DNA of 64,000 nucleotides from Castor canadensis (GCF_047511655.1 NC_133400.1:33930001-33994000), one strand, 5' to 3'; numbered from the stretch's first letter, positions 42,226-54,500 are shown. Numbers and translations are program-made. Notes: a model not told the origin generated them from the sequence alone.

Positions 42226-44194
42226 CGTGATTAATTTGCATTTTAGAAAGTTCCCTCCAAGGGCTACATAGCAAGAAATCCAGGCTGGGAGTAGGGACAT
42301 AAATTAGAACTCTCAAGCTTTCTGCTTTGTCTTTGGTGTCTACAAAAATGGGGACCTGGAAGGAGACATCTAGTCAGGGACATGAGCCATGAAGGGGATG
42401 GGTGCTCTGGGTTCCCAGGGCTTGCCTTGTCAGCACTGAGCTGCTGCCTGGCAGGTCCCTCCCTCTAGCTCAGTGGCACTGTCATTTTGGAGGCAGATGC
42501 ATTTTTAGCTCAGCCCTGACTCGTGGTTGGTGCCACACAAATTCAGAGAAGGAGGAGACCATGTAAGAACCAACTCTTTATCTGGCTTGATTCCCCCACC
42601 TCCACCCCAAACTTCCATACATCATTCTTGTCTCCTTCCGTCCCACCACATTCCTGCCTTGAGCACTTGATCTATGGACTATAAGTAGATGCAATGAAAT
42701 GCCAAGTTGCTTTAAAAAGAAAACCACACACCCCCAAAGATTTGACCTGGGGATCCTCCAATAACAGATAACAGTGCTCTGCTTCTTCTGCCGGGCTTGG
42801 GCATGTCGCCTGCCTGAAGTCCCAGAGTCCTTGTCTGCTGCTTGGTGTTGCCAGTTACTTCTCTCTTGACCCATATTTATTTTCACTTTCCTTATAGGAA
42901 GCCACAAATAACTTGTCTGAGTAACTCGAAAGCAAGAAGGACTTTCCTTCCAGGACTTGCCTCTCCTCCAGCTCTCTCCTGCTTCAGCAAAGAGGAGCAC
43001 TGGATTAAGAGGTGGTGTTGAGTTGTCCTTTCTGGCTAGTGAGTGTGAACTCCCCCCTCCATTCAGGTAGTACTGGAGAGCTGTGTTCCTTCACCTTGAG
43101 GGGAGGAAGAGGGGAAGCTCCTCCAGAGCCCCCTTTCTAACCAGAGACCTCAGCCTCTTTCACTAAGCAAAGGGTTGTTAGATAATCTTACAATCTATTC
43201 CTTAACCAAGGCCTCCACCTTCCCTTCCATAAAGGGGTAGAAGAATTTGTCTCAACGGACAAGTGACAGAGGGTTAAATCTCCTAGAGGCCCCTTTTCTT
43301 CCAGTTTTATGTAGAGGTGACTCAGGAATGACACTGGGAGTCCACCATGCTGGGCTCTTTACCCATCTCTTCTTCAGGGTCTGCCCACACCATGAGTTTC
43401 TGGTCCCCCTCTTATCTCTACCTTGGTCTTTAATGAATTCTCTATACACTTCTCCATCGGAAACAGACCCTCTCATGGTTGACACTGTTGACACTTACAG
43501 CCAGATAATCCCCAATCATTTGTTTCAGGAGCTGTTCTGTGCATCCTAGGATATTTAGCCCTATCCCTGGTCCACCCCATGGTGCCAGCAGCTCTTCCTA
43601 GCACATCTCCAGGCATTGCCAAATGTCTCCTGGGGAAGGAGAGGGGTGATTGGTCCCCAACTGAAAGCCATGGCACAGAGCCTCAGTGCAGTGGGCTGTA
43701 CTTACCATTGTCATTTGCAGTAGCTCTGGGCCAAAGCTGTGTTTTATTCATCTCTGTGGCACATAGCAGGTGTATGGAGTTAGTGACACTGTTAGAGACA
43801 GTAGGCTTTTGGCCCAATAACATTTTGTACTTCTTGTACTCTATTCATCCTTTGATTAAGAAATATTTACTAATCACTGGTAGGTGCCAGGCGCCTCTGG
43901 TCTGAGGACACACTGCAGAACATGGCAGTCAGGGGCAGGGGTCTTATAGACTTCCTTGCATTCCAGTGGGGGTAGGGCGGTGAGAGGGGACTTGCAATCA
44001 ATCAATCAATCAGCAATCAGCAAGACAATTTCCAGCAATATTCAGGCCCATGAAGAAAATATTTAAAGGGCCAAGAGTAGAGAGGGAGTAGGTCAGGGGT
44101 GTCTTGGACCCAGTGATACTTAAGCTGTTTCTAATACTTAGGCAGAAAGGCAGAGAGGAGGTACTTTTGAAGTTTTGTCTTTGCATTTCCAGTC
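42226..44194. other. intergenic, no gene seen
   Basis: Mostly unique sequence. A 140-codon minus-strand frame at 42578-43000 resembles no known family. Short L2-like pieces appear near 43740-43930. A (CAAT)n run lies at about 43996-44012. Confidence 0.4.
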
Positions 44195-44245
44195 ATGTGT
44201 AAGTGCCTGACACATAGTGGGTGCTCAGTCAATATCTGTCTGTAC
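44195..44245 (+). mobile_element. L2 3' end fragment
   Basis: GCCTGACACATAGTGGGTGC then TCAGTCAATATCTG is the L2 terminal phrase. Confidence 0.5.
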
Positions 44246-44639
44246 ACTCTCTCCTTCCTGTGGAAGAGAATCTGTGCTGCAAATACCCATTGCCCTTTGA
44301 ACCCTAGTGTAAGTTCTAGAAACACCAGCCAGTGGGGTGTGAGTGCAAATGTTTTTACAAAGAGAGTTGTTTTTTGAAATAGATGGGACAATAAGCCCCT
44401 TCCCAAATCAATCGTTTAATCATGCATCAATCATCATCGTCATTTAAAACCTGAAACCACATCAATACACTTTCGGCCATTTCCCTGGTCCAGGTGTGAG
44501 CCCCAGAAATACGCGCGCTCCCCTCCCAGTCATCTACCGTCCGATCAGATGTGCGCCCAGGATGAGGTAGCATTACTGTTGTGCCTGGGTAGGAAGGTCC
44601 CTGTTCCGGCCCCCACCCCACAGCAGGAGGGAAGGAAAA

Positions 44640-44900
44640 AGAGCTTAATCATTAATAACACTAACTTGCATTTCTAGAGCCTTGAAAATGAGAATTTTGC
44701 CCTTTTTTCCCTGGGAGTAAATTGGGTCAGAGTGTTCCCAGAATTTACATTTCAATTAAAAATACAATAATAACACATTGTGCTAATAGTGAATGATTCC
44801 GACCCAGGGGAAGATGACACCGCCTGCTACTTTGTTAATGAAAAGCCCCCTTCATTCCGACGGGCCACACATCAGCGGTAACAAATCTCGTTCTGGGAAT
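44640..44900. promoter_or_regulatory. candidate conserved non-coding element
   Basis: Repeat-free block with homeodomain-type cores (TTAATCATTAATAAC, CAATTAAAAATAC, TTTGTTAATGAAAA) and the octet ATTCCGAC twice, at 44796-44803 and 44854-44861. Looks like a developmental enhancer by composition; untested. Confidence 0.4.
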
Positions 44901-45809
44901 GGGGCGGCGGGAGGGTGGGGCTGGGGGAGGTGAGCGAGTCACCCCTGCCCGCAATCCGGGGGAGGCGACCAAGAGAAAGCCCAAAGCTCTGCCTTCGCTG
45001 GCTCTGCACCCCCACTGCAGCCTTCCAAACCAAACCTGACTCTGTTTGAAACCAAGGCTTTAAAAAATTAAGTAAAAGTGAGGTTTTCTGTTTGCCTATT
45101 GGGTTTGCTGGTGATGGTGGTATTTTGGGTTTTATTCACTTTCCTTCTCCAAGCAATAGCTGAGGGTATCAGAGATACCCCAGCCCCTTTTCCTGAGGCC
45201 TTGATGAGTAGATTCAACTTTCAAAACAACTCCCATCAGCCTCTCAAGCTAGAATCTGATCAAAACTTCCATGCAGGGTTGCCCTATCACCTCATTCTGT
45301 TGCTGCTTTGAGAAAAACCCACTGAGAGGATGGTGTTTGGGGGTTAACTGGGCAGCTCTTTCTGAGAATGTCCCCTGCCTCACTGATTTTTAGTGTTGGT
45401 TTAAACAGTCCCCAGATGTGTATCTTCATTCAGGCCCTGTAACATGGGAAGGGAAGCCAGAGGGGCCCAGCCGCTGGCCTTGGAGACCCACTCCCAGGAG
45501 CACTGGGGAGGAGGGGCCTTGCCTTCCTCAGACATGACCAGAGGAGTTTTGTTGCTAAAAAGAAATAACCCGGTTCAGTTCTGTTTCCATCAGAAAACAA
45601 ACTTGCTATGAGGGAGAAAGGTGGGCAATTCTGTACCCTCCCCAGGAAAAGGGGACTTCAAAAGCAGGTACATAAGGGGCAGGCAGTGCAGCGCCTGAGG
45701 AACGGTGGATATCCAGACACAGACCTCCAAACTGGAGCCCTGATGGATTGGTTTCCCTGTTCCTCTTCCTGGCCAGACCAGACAAAGCATGGAGGAACAT
45801 TCTAGAGCA

Positions 45810-46262
45810 TGTTAAATGCTGACCACAAGCACAACTGTTAATGGCACTGGTGCAGTCTGTGATCAGAAGTCCAAATTTTTCATATCCCACCAGAAAGAAC
45901 CCATGGGAGGACACATGGTGGGTGTAAAGGGAGTTTATTAAAAGTTAAGGAAGGGGAATACAACAGGGAGCATGGTGGGCACAGGTGGAAGCTGGACACA
46001 GCGCTTCTCCAGGTGCTTTTAAAACCTATGATAACCTATGGGAAGGGCGGCAGGTGATAATCAATGAGTGGGGAGAGGCAGGGTTAGTTACTGAACAGGT
46101 GAAGTGGTTGAGATTCCCACCCAACAATGAACAAGTGGGGAGGGTCCTGGGCAGGTCCCAGCAAGATGAAAGCTGTTCCAGAGCCAAAGCACGGTTAATC
46201 TAAGATATAACATTTTTTCTATGAGTCCCAAACTTGTCCTAGTTTAGCCTGCCTCACAACCA
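45810..46262 (-). mobile_element. probable ERV-type solo LTR
   Basis: In antisense it reads from TGTGGTTGTGAGGCAGGC to a promoter/poly(A)-like end with AATAAACTCCCTTTACACCC. No internal viral region is attached. Ends are approximate and the family is not recognised. Confidence 0.4.
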
Positions 46263-46322
46263 CAGCTATTGTGTTCCATTGTGTGATATTCAACATCTTT
46301 TAATGAATTTAAGTGTATACAG

Positions 46323-46539
46323 CCTGGTGCTGGTGGCTCACACCTATCATCCTAGCTTCTTGGGAGGCTGAGATTAGGAGGATGAAGGTTCAAGGATAGC
46401 CTTGGCAAGTAGTCCATGAGACCCCATCTCCACAATAAGCAGAGCAAAATGGACTAGATGTGTGGCTCAAGTAATAGAAGCTCAAAGCTCCTGCTTTGCA
46501 AGCTCAAAGGTCTAAGTTCCAACCTCAGTCCCACCAATA
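46323..46539 (+). mobile_element. composite SINE with target-site duplication
   Basis: GGTGGCTCACACCTATCATC, TTGGGAGGCTGAGATTAGG, GAGACCCCATCTCCACAATA, GATGTGTGGCTCAAGTAATAG, AACCTCAGTCCCACC. It is flanked by AAGTGTATACAG (46311-46322) and AAAGTATACAG (46540-46550), a near-perfect duplication. This is the clearest full copy of the family in the window. Confidence 0.9.
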
Positions 46540-46547
46540 AAAGTATA

Positions 46548-46856
46548 CAGATGCTCCTCACCTTACAATGAGACCACATCCTGACGAACCTCTCCATCGT
46601 TAAGGTGAAAATGTACTCTGCACTCCTAACCTACTGACCAGCTTAGCTAGCTGACCAACCTTACGCATGGTCAGAACACTTACATTAGCCTACGGTTGGG
46701 CAAAATTAGCCACCACAAAGCCTATATTATAAAATGTTGTATATTTCATGTAATTTGTTAAATATTGAACTGAAATTGGAAAATAGAATGGTTGTATGGG
46801 CCAGTGCACTTTTTGTACCATGGTAAAGTGAAATGTCCTAAATGGGGATTCATCTG
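46548..46856. mobile_element. Tigger-like non-autonomous DNA transposon
   Basis: It begins CAGATGCTCCTCACC and ends GGGGATTCATCTG, imperfect terminal inverted repeats flanked by TA on both sides (46546-46547, 46857-46858), the mariner/Tigger target. Internal phrases (AGAACACTTACATTAGCCTA, GTTGGGCAAAAT, AGAATGGTTGTATGGG) match a common mammalian element of this type. At 309 bp it is too short to encode a transposase. Confidence 0.75.
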
Positions 46857-47040
46857 TATATATAGAATGAAAATTAAAATGCTTCAAATTTTAGAACACT
46901 GGAAACTTGAAATGGGGGAAGGAGGGGATGAGAGCCTTGACACTGTCTGCAGCCAGTCTGGATGGAATGGAACGGGTCTCTAGTGCATGGGTTCCCCCTT
47001 AGCCCCACAGCTGAGCTCAGATGGGCCTGAACTTGTGGCT

Positions 47041-47089
47041 TCCTCTCTCTCTCTCTCTCTTGCTCTCTCTCTCTCTTTTGCTCTGTTTC
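47041..47089. repeat. (CT)n microsatellite
   Basis: CT repeat with TTG interruptions, about 49 bases. Confidence 0.9.
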
Positions 47090-47099
47090 TCTGTCCAAA

Positions 47100-47845
47100 T
47101 CTCTAAAAGAAGACTAAAGTTGGCAAGGTTGTTCAGGTCCTCAGGTTTTAAGATCTAGCAGTTATCAGAGTTATGATCAACATTCCTTCCCTGACGATAC
47201 CCCTTGGTTTACTGTAATGCTCACTTTATCCCAAGTTACCTTGGGTATAGATAATATTCAGAGGTACCATTAATTAATGTTGCTCACTTACTCCTTTTTC
47301 ATTGTCTTCCCTGAAGATCCAGCCCCATCTCCACATCCATATGACTTCCTGTCCCACTGTCTCCATTAGCCTGACTGGACTTTTCCAGGACCTGTTAAAC
47401 CAAATGGTCTGACTGTTCATTCCAGAAACTTCCCAAAAGGCCCCTCAATTCTTCAAGGAAGGCATCAGTGATTGGTGCCCTAGGATTCCTTTGAGCTCAT
47501 CCTTTCAAAAACCCCATCTTGTTTCCACTAACCCTACATTGTTGAATGGTGATCCTTACCAATCCCTAGCCAAGTCCCTGCACTGAGAGACCCTTCTGAA
47601 ACTAACATCCAGTTTTCAATGAATTCTGACCTTCTTTCCCTACCATGCCACACTGTGCAAACAGTCAGGGTGGTGTTCTCTTGTCCCCATAAACAGTAAC
47701 CTCAGCTTTGTTTTAGCCACAGGTCATAGGTCATAATACTGGGAGCCAGCTTTTGACTTCTGTCTCTGTTTTCCTGATCCCCCACCTGGGAGACCTCTCT
47801 GCTGGTTCTGGCTTGTCTTTGATGCCTCTCTCATTTCTCGTAATC
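47100..47845. other. intergenic, no gene seen
   Basis: Non-repetitive by eye or too diverged to name; no coding frame. Confidence 0.4.
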
Positions 47846-47849
47846 TTCT

Positions 47850-47931
47850 TCTTTTTGGTGCTGGTGTTTGAACTCTTGGCCTTGCATTTGCCAGGCAGGT
47901 GCTCTCCTACTTGAGCCATGCCTCCAGCCCT
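47850..47931 (-). mobile_element. ID-like SINE
   Basis: Antisense: TTGGTGCTGGTGTTTGAACT.. GCAGGTGCTCTCCTACTTGA.. GCCATGCCTCCAGCCC. Confidence 0.8.
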
Positions 47932-48399
47932 CTCCTAATCTTAAATAGAGCACAGGCCTTGGGTTCAGAGCTTTGAGCAGGCCCAGAGAAGACTCAATCA
48001 CGTTGTTTTGTATTCATTGTATTAATTTTAATTCATGTGAAAGTTGTACCAAAATAATACATAATCATTGTTTAATATATAGCTAAATAATAGTACAACA
48101 CTCGTAAGAAGCAAGGTTTATCATGAACAGCAGGTGCATTCCTCCTCCCAATCGCAGGAAGCCAACTCCTGAAGGATCTACTGTCAGTTCTTACAGCTCG
48201 TTCTCCTGGTTTCATGCCGTTTGTACTTTTAAATGACACACTTATGTTTCCGTATCCTGACTTTAATGTATGACAGGTGGATGTTATTAATTTCCAAATA
48301 TGAATGAGTGGCCCTGTCTTCCTACACTTGTCTCTCCTCTCTCCAACTTCCCACTAAAGATTTGTCAATTTTTTATTATTAGATCTGAATTTAGTGTTT

Positions 48400-49860
48400 T
48401 GTTATTATAAGGGGTAAATATTATTCACGGCCTCATGGAATGGTGTCTGGTGATGTCATTCTTTGCTGATCCCTGTGTCTTTTTGCTTGGCTTTCTTTGA
48501 CCGTATGGGTGACTCTTCCCACACCCTCCAGTAGCTCTGTACAAAGGCCTTCAATCCAATTTTACACCCGGCCACACCTGTCAGTTAATCTGTCAGTTCC
48601 ATTTTTTCCCAGAGACATCCCTCTTGGAGCCGCCCATCTTACAGCCCCCATTGGATCCTGATGCTCCCCAAGCTCCAACACAGCTGTCATCAGGGACTTT
48701 CCTCTACTGCTGTCCTGGGCAGCTGTCCTTGTACCAACCTCATGTCTTCATCTTTCTGGATTTACTCCTTTGTTTTGGTGGAGCACATCCTCTGATATGT
48801 TCCTGACAAAGAGGGCTTTGGAGGCAATTTCTTGATACCTATGTTCCTTAAAAAAGTGCTTATTATTCTGTTCATTGGGTTGATAGTTTGTGTCTAAAAT
48901 TCAAGAGTCAGAATAATTTCCCCTGCAAATTAAAATAATTTTTTTGGAATTAATTCATTAGCTTCCAGTATTGCTGATGAATAATCCTTTGTTTACTGAT
49001 TCCAAATTCCTGATATATGTGATCTAGATTGTTGTTGTTTTTGTGTTTTCATTTTTGTTTTCTTGCTAGAAGATTTGGGACTTTTCTTTCAATTCCTGGT
49101 GCTCTGAAGTTTTATGTGCTATCCCTTTGTGTGGCGTTTATGCATTCATTCCATTACACACTCAGTGGATCCTTTCATTCAGAACGCCAAAGTCCTCAGG
49201 GTCTGGAAGTTTTTCTTGTATTAGTTCTTTGCTAATTTCCTCCCCGGAAATGCCTTATTGAGATGGCTAACCTGAAACAATGCACACATATTTGCCTTTT
49301 CTCTGCTTTCCTGTCTTTTGATTCTTTTCTTGCTCTTGGGGGTGTTCCTTTTTATAGTTTTGTGTCTCCATCTCATAGACATGAGACGTCCTGCCCAAGT
49401 GTCCCTTGGGCCTTGCCTTTTAAACACACCGGCCAACTCAGCTTCCTACCTCCTAAGGACTATGGTATGCAGGTAGCACATTTTCAACTTTCACAGCATT
49501 GATGATGGAAGAACTGATGGCTATGACTAATGAAACCCCCATCTTCTTCTGGGGGAAGGGGTACCTGGCTGGAGGAGTGGGAGAGGAAAGTTAGCGGTCT
49601 GACAGATTCTAATTTGGATTCTCCCTCAGTGCTTCTGGGTGTAGTCCTTCCTGAACTCCCCTCTTCCCAGAAACATTTCCAGGGCATCACCCACTCAGCA
49701 CAGCTCACCTCTTTGCTATTGTTCCCCAAATCTTGTTTACATCTGTCATTTGTTGTCTCTGTCTCTTCTGTTCTTTTTGATTCTGTGAGTTTATGCCTTT
49801 TTTTTAATTCCATAAATGTCATTTTATGAGGGACTTGGGAACAAGCAAAGTAAAACATTT
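48400..49860 (+). mobile_element. possible old LINE-derived tract
   Basis: T-rich sequence with phrases such as CTTGGAGCCGCCCATCTTAC, GGAAGTTTTTCTTGTATTAG and TTTGCTAATTTCCTCCCCG that recall 3' regions of old mammalian LINEs. I cannot assign a family, and the limits are rough. Frames of 99 and 124 codons on opposite strands near 49484-49858 are not protein-like. Confidence 0.3.
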
Positions 49861-50164
49861 GTGTTTAACCCACCATGAATGCCCATGGTGTTTATTTTTA
49901 GAGACATAGTCTATTTATGGCCTGCAATATTGGTTTCCAGTTTGGGGTAGTGATTAAAAAAAAACCCTCGAAACAAATATGTTCCTTTTTTACTTTCAAA
50001 AGTGAGTCAATTCAATGAAAAATATTAAACATGGGGTATAGCCAAGCCACAGTGAAACTAAGAAAATGACAGGAATGTGAGATTCACTGAATCAGAGCTT
50101 TCTTGATGTGGCATATAATGGGATCATCTATGAGTTTTCTTCTTGAACATCCCTGGAGTTGTTC

Positions 50165-50352
50165 TTTTTGTTTTTGTTTTTGTTTGTTTTGGTGTTTCTG
50201 TTTTTTGTGTTTATTTTTGTTTGTGTTTATGTTTTTTTGAGCCAAAACAGGCTCTCACTATGTAGCCCAGGCTGGCCTTGAACTTGTGGTACTCCTTCCT
50301 CAGACTTCCCAGTGCTGGGATTATGGGTATGTGCCACCACACCTGCTTGGGC
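50165..50352 (-). mobile_element. B1-type SINE with expanded T-rich tail
   Basis: Antisense B1: a (GTTTTT)n-like tail, CTCTCACTATGTAGCCCAGG, GCTGGCCTTGAACTTGTGG, GTGCTGGGATTATGGGTAT. Confidence 0.88.
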
Positions 50353-50944
50353 ACTGACTGTGATGCTGGAGTGCTCACTGAATTTGTAACCAGAAGTGGC
50401 AACAATGGCCCAGAAATCAAGGGTGGAATGTTCCCCAAGAGCAACTTCAGGATAGGCCCATGGGGGCAGGGAGTTGAAGTTGGGAAGACAGACAAAATGA
50501 GAGAAGGCAGATTCTGTCCACTTAAGACTGGTGGTTCCCTGGACATCTGGCCCAAGGGTCAGCATGGCCCCTCTCAAGTGTGATCCATTTACTGGGAAAA
50601 AGAGGAATGTGTCCTTCTTGTTGGCTTTCCCTGGACACATGCCAGGATCAGAGTGGCATCTCCAGGTTGGTGTTGGGGCTCTTCTGAGCATACCTGGTGC
50701 TTCTTCCTGTATACTGGATGGCCACAGGCAGCTAAGCCTGTCAGACAGAAGATGCTCCCGCTTTTACCCTTTGGACTGCATCTGCTACCCCTTCTAGCAG
50801 AGATAGCAGCCATGTGGCGGGAATGCTCTCCTCTCTCAGCTGTTGCCCTCCAGAACTTGGGCAAGGCAGCACAAGAGACTTTCCCACCTGCCCTGCATGG
50901 ATCAGATGCCTGGAAGTGGAGAGCTGGTGGGGACTTGCTTGTGC

Positions 50945-51130
50945 CACTTGGGCATGTGGTGGTGAGATTAAGGGGCATCGATTAGCTTGCGTCTAATGAA
51001 AGGAAATCATTCCTGCAGCTGCAGAGGTTCTTGCTGCTGATTGCCTGGGGGTTATTTGTTTTTTTAAGTGAACAAAGTAATGGACAGTGGAGATGTCTGA
51101 AAATTGCCTGGGTTTGTTCCCTTTTTGCTT
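50945..51130. promoter_or_regulatory. candidate conserved non-coding element
   Basis: A short repeat-free block: CATCGATTAGCTTGCGTC, TAATGAAAGGAAATCATTCC, GCAGCTGCAG, AACAAAGTAATGG. Suggested by homeodomain, TEAD and SOX-type cores only. Confidence 0.25.
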
Positions 51131-51629
51131 ACCTGTCCCTCTCGGGTGCCATTACTCTCAAGCACCCACTAGGAGAGTGATTTCACCCATCTATCTCTGT
51201 TGGGTTAAATCAATCAGCCTACAGGCTGGGGAAGGGGAGTGGAGAGGAAAGACGGCTCCTGATCTCTAGGCACCAGCTGGGAAGCCAGTCCTGGGACCTG
51301 GGTCCCACCTTGATGATATGCAATTGTCAAAGCAAATCAGGTACAAGTTTTAGGAAAGGGGAAGCTGAAGGGATGGGGCTTCCTCTTTGTTTCAAGATAA
51401 CAGCTTCACTGTTACCTGCTTTATATTTTAAGTTTTAGAGAACTTTTTTTTTAAACAGAATTACTATAAGCAAATTTGAAAACCACTGGCTTGATCCAAA
51501 CTTCTTCCCAAACAGAACAAGTGACCAAGGATCTGAGAGATTAATATTGTCACACCCTCACTCTGGTTTCTGGTTTAGGAAGACGCAAAATATGACCTGT
51601 TATATTTTCCAAAAATGGCCATTGCGCTA

Positions 51630-52135
51630 GTTCATGCTCCACATTCTCTTTCCATCAAAATATAGACTCTATTTCCCTTGCTCTTGAACCTGGGCAGCCC
51701 TTTCGATGGGGGGGGGGGCATGTGAGGCATGACTTCTGAACCAAGATCTGAGGAAGTGACAGGGCTCCGTCCTGGCTCTCTTGCTCTTTTTCCTCTGCCT
51801 CTTCGATGTGGCCTTTTGCAGCCCTGAACTGCCAGATAGAGCCACTTTCCCTAAAGCCACCATGCTGCAGAGGCCACCAAGAGGCAGAGGTGCCCAGGAG
51901 CCCTGGCTTTCGCATCCCGCTCTGGTTGAGTCCCCGAAACAGGCAAGGCTCCAAGATGATTCTAGCTCCAGCCATAATCTAATGATAATGGATGCCAGCC
52001 CACTTTCCACGTAAAGTCTGCCCAAGTGAGCCCTTCACCCTTCACCTGTGTGACTGATAATACTCATAAATCATCAACATTTGCTTTAAGTGCTATTTTG
52101 TGGTGGTTTGTCACAGGTGATAGAGAACCAGAATC
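51630..52135 (+). mobile_element. MLT1-type MaLR LTR
   Basis: AGACTCTATTTCCCTTGCTC, CTTGAACCTGGGCAGCCCTTT (read in parts), TGGCTCTCTTGCTC, AGTCTGCCCAAGTGAGCC, and finally TGTGGTGGTTTGTCACAGG follow the MLT1 order to its 3' end. A G-run of ten or more lies at about 51708-51718. Confidence 0.7.
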
Positions 52136-52139
52136 CAAG

Positions 52140-52950
52140 CAGGTACACTGACGGGATGGGGTCACCAGACACCTTCACTCCCTGGAAGAAAGCACTACTA
52201 TCGTCCCTATTCCCCATTTTCCCCTCTCACATCTGAAAAAGAGAGAAAGAGCTGCCCATCGAGATAGTTGAGTCTGGAGTCTTGGACTTGCTGAATGAAT
52301 TCCTTTTATACTTTCACTTGCTCCAAAGGGAAAGATTCTCACTGGCCTTGACCTTGGAGTTTTCGTCAATGTCAGCGTATTTCCACAGATTGCATGACTG
52401 CTGGTGGGAAACAAGCTCACTTTTCAGACTGCAAACTATATTTCATCAATTTAGTTTGTTTGATAGGCACCTGTTGATTGCTAGCTCTCTGTTGGTATCT
52501 TGTTGCCCACTCCAGAATGGAAGGATGGCAAAGCACAAACCCTACCTTCCAGAGCTTTCCAGCTTCTTTGAAGAGGAGGTGGCCATGAGGACTCACTTAG
52601 AAGAGGATGGAAAGCCATCCCATGTAAGCATGGGATGTGTCAAGTTGGCGTACAGGACAAACTTTCTTTGGGGTTTTAGGGAAGACTTGAATCTGGTTTT
52701 AGGGCTTGATAGGATTTGCTGGACAGGGTACATTGAATAAAGGCCAGACAGAGAGAAAGCCTGAATAAGACCCAGGTTTGGAGGTGTGTTTGGGGGATTG
52801 GGAAGAAAAGCTATGGAGAAGGGTCAATAGTTACAGGGGATGCTAGCTGGGGAGAGGAAAGCACTATGGCAAACAGGAAGGAATGCATTTACCAGATCAA
52901 AATTACGCATTTTGGTTTGCTGAAGGTCTATATAGCCTGTCAACAAAAGG
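52140..52950. other. intergenic, no gene seen
   Basis: Contains a 152-codon + strand frame (52282-52740) with no recognisable domain, no Kozak context that I trust and no repeat of the pattern elsewhere; I treat it as chance. A perfect 9-bp hairpin lies at 52616-52637. Confidence 0.4.
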
Positions 52951-52951
52951 T

Positions 52952-53175
52952 GACAGACTGGACTTGTGGTGGCATACACCTGAAGTCCCAGATACATATA
53001 GATAGGGGTAGGAGGACCAAGGCCTAAGGATGTCCTAGCAAAAGTGTAAGACCCCACCTGAAAAGTAACCTAAAAGCAAAAAGGCTGGGGGCATGGCTCA
53101 AGTGATAAAGCACCTGCCTAGCAAGCCAGAGACTCTTGAGTTCAAACCCCAGCACCACTGGAAAAATAACAGCAA
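52952..53175 (+). mobile_element. composite SINE (B1-type plus ID-like)
   Basis: TTGTGGTGGCATACACCTGA.. GTGTAAGACCCCACCTG.. GCTGGGGGCATGGCTCAAGT.. GAGTTCAAACCCCAGCACCA. Confidence 0.82.
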
Positions 53176-53841
53176 CAACAGGTGACAGATTGGAAGAAAA
53201 AACAACCTCTCAACCCACAATGGCTTCTGTGCCTGTGGAGAGGTGCCTAGCCTCCTACTGATCAGCAAAACAGAATATGACAAGAAGGTGCCATTTCATA
53301 CCCACCCATATAGACCATAAAAAAAAAAGTTGAAGATCACCAAGAGTTGATGGTGATGCAGGCCTGTTCAGGGACTCCTCATAAACTGCAGGTGACAAAA
53401 ATGTGACAGAGTCACTCTGGAGACCAATCTGGGAGCAGGCATAGACTTGAGGATAGGCAGATCCTGAAGTTTTGTCACCTCAAGCCTTAGGCTGGCTCCA
53501 GGGTGACAGCTGTGGTTGGACAAGGATACCCTCTATGGCATAGCGTCTGAGACAGGCACTGGAGGTGACCTGCGTGTCCATCCCTGGAGCAATACATAGG
53601 AAATGCAAGGCAGAATGGGTCCATCTTAAAAGCATGAAGTTTAGTGGAAAAGTCGGAAGTAGAAAGTACCACTACAGCACAGTACCACTGACCCTAATGG
53701 AGCACACAGACTCAGGAAACACTCCGCATTTTACCAGGACACATACATGAAAGAATATAGATCCAACACGTGACTTGGGGAGCCTCAGGGGAGGTGGGGG
53801 ATGGGGGAAGGGATGGGAGAGTTTCAAGCATTAAATGAAAC

Positions 53842-53933
53842 AGCTAGGAGTGTGGCTCAGTGTTACAACACTTGCCTAACATGCGTGAGGCCTTGGGTTC
53901 CATCCCCAGCACTGCAAAAACAAAAACAAAAAC
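53842..53933 (+). mobile_element. ID-like SINE
   Basis: CTAGGAGTGTGGCTCAGTGT.. ATGCGTGAGGCCTTGGGTTC.. CATCCCCAGCACTGC with CAAAAACAAAAACAAAAAC tail. Confidence 0.85.
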
Positions 53934-54299
53934 ACAGGCTGATTAAAATAAAATCAGGGGCCACTTTGTCCACCTGAAGTTAGGACAAAAGAAAAAAAAA
54001 GCAAGAGAAAACAGAGCAGCTGGCAGAAAGGCAGCCAGCAATTGTGTTTTGAATGAGTGAGTCCAGTGAGGACAGGTGACTTCAGGACCATTGTTATTTT
54101 AGGGACCTGCTTCATGACAATTTGTGTTGAGGGACTTGGGCCCAACAAAGACAGGTAGGGCCAGGATCCTGTGCTCATTTGAAGACCCAAGAATGTTGAT
54201 CTTCCATCTGGCAAGATTTCTGGCCAGTCTGGTTAAAATGGCTCAGTGCCTCCAGGGGAAACACCAGTATCTGAAAAATTCACTTCTACGAAGTGCTCC

Positions 54300-54500
54300 T
54301 CCTCTGACAGGGGTAGATAAATGAGGCATTCCTGTAATTGTATGCAAATCGCACTTCTAAAGTGCTTGCAAAGTTTGGTGTCTGGAGTAGGCTAAATGCC
54401 AACCCTATAAGTTTCTTCACCCTCTTAATTTGCCTAGTAAATCCTGTCTTTTCAGAGGCTGAATTACAGTAAAAGCGGTTTATCTCTTTGGCATCCTGTC
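54300..54500. promoter_or_regulatory. candidate conserved non-coding element with octamer
   Basis: Repeat-free; contains ATGCAAAT (54342-54349), an exact POU octamer, and AT-rich cores. Suggested only. Confidence 0.25.

Noticed and set aside
42578-43000. 140-codon minus-strand frame
   Set aside because: No family resemblance, and the surrounding sequence is ordinary intergenic DNA.
50227-50985. Cluster of 101-154 codon frames on both strands
   Set aside because: They overlap a B1 SINE at one end and each other; no protein family is recognisable.
52282-52740. 152-codon + strand frame
   Set aside because: No domain, no splice or promoter context; length is near what chance gives in 64 kb.
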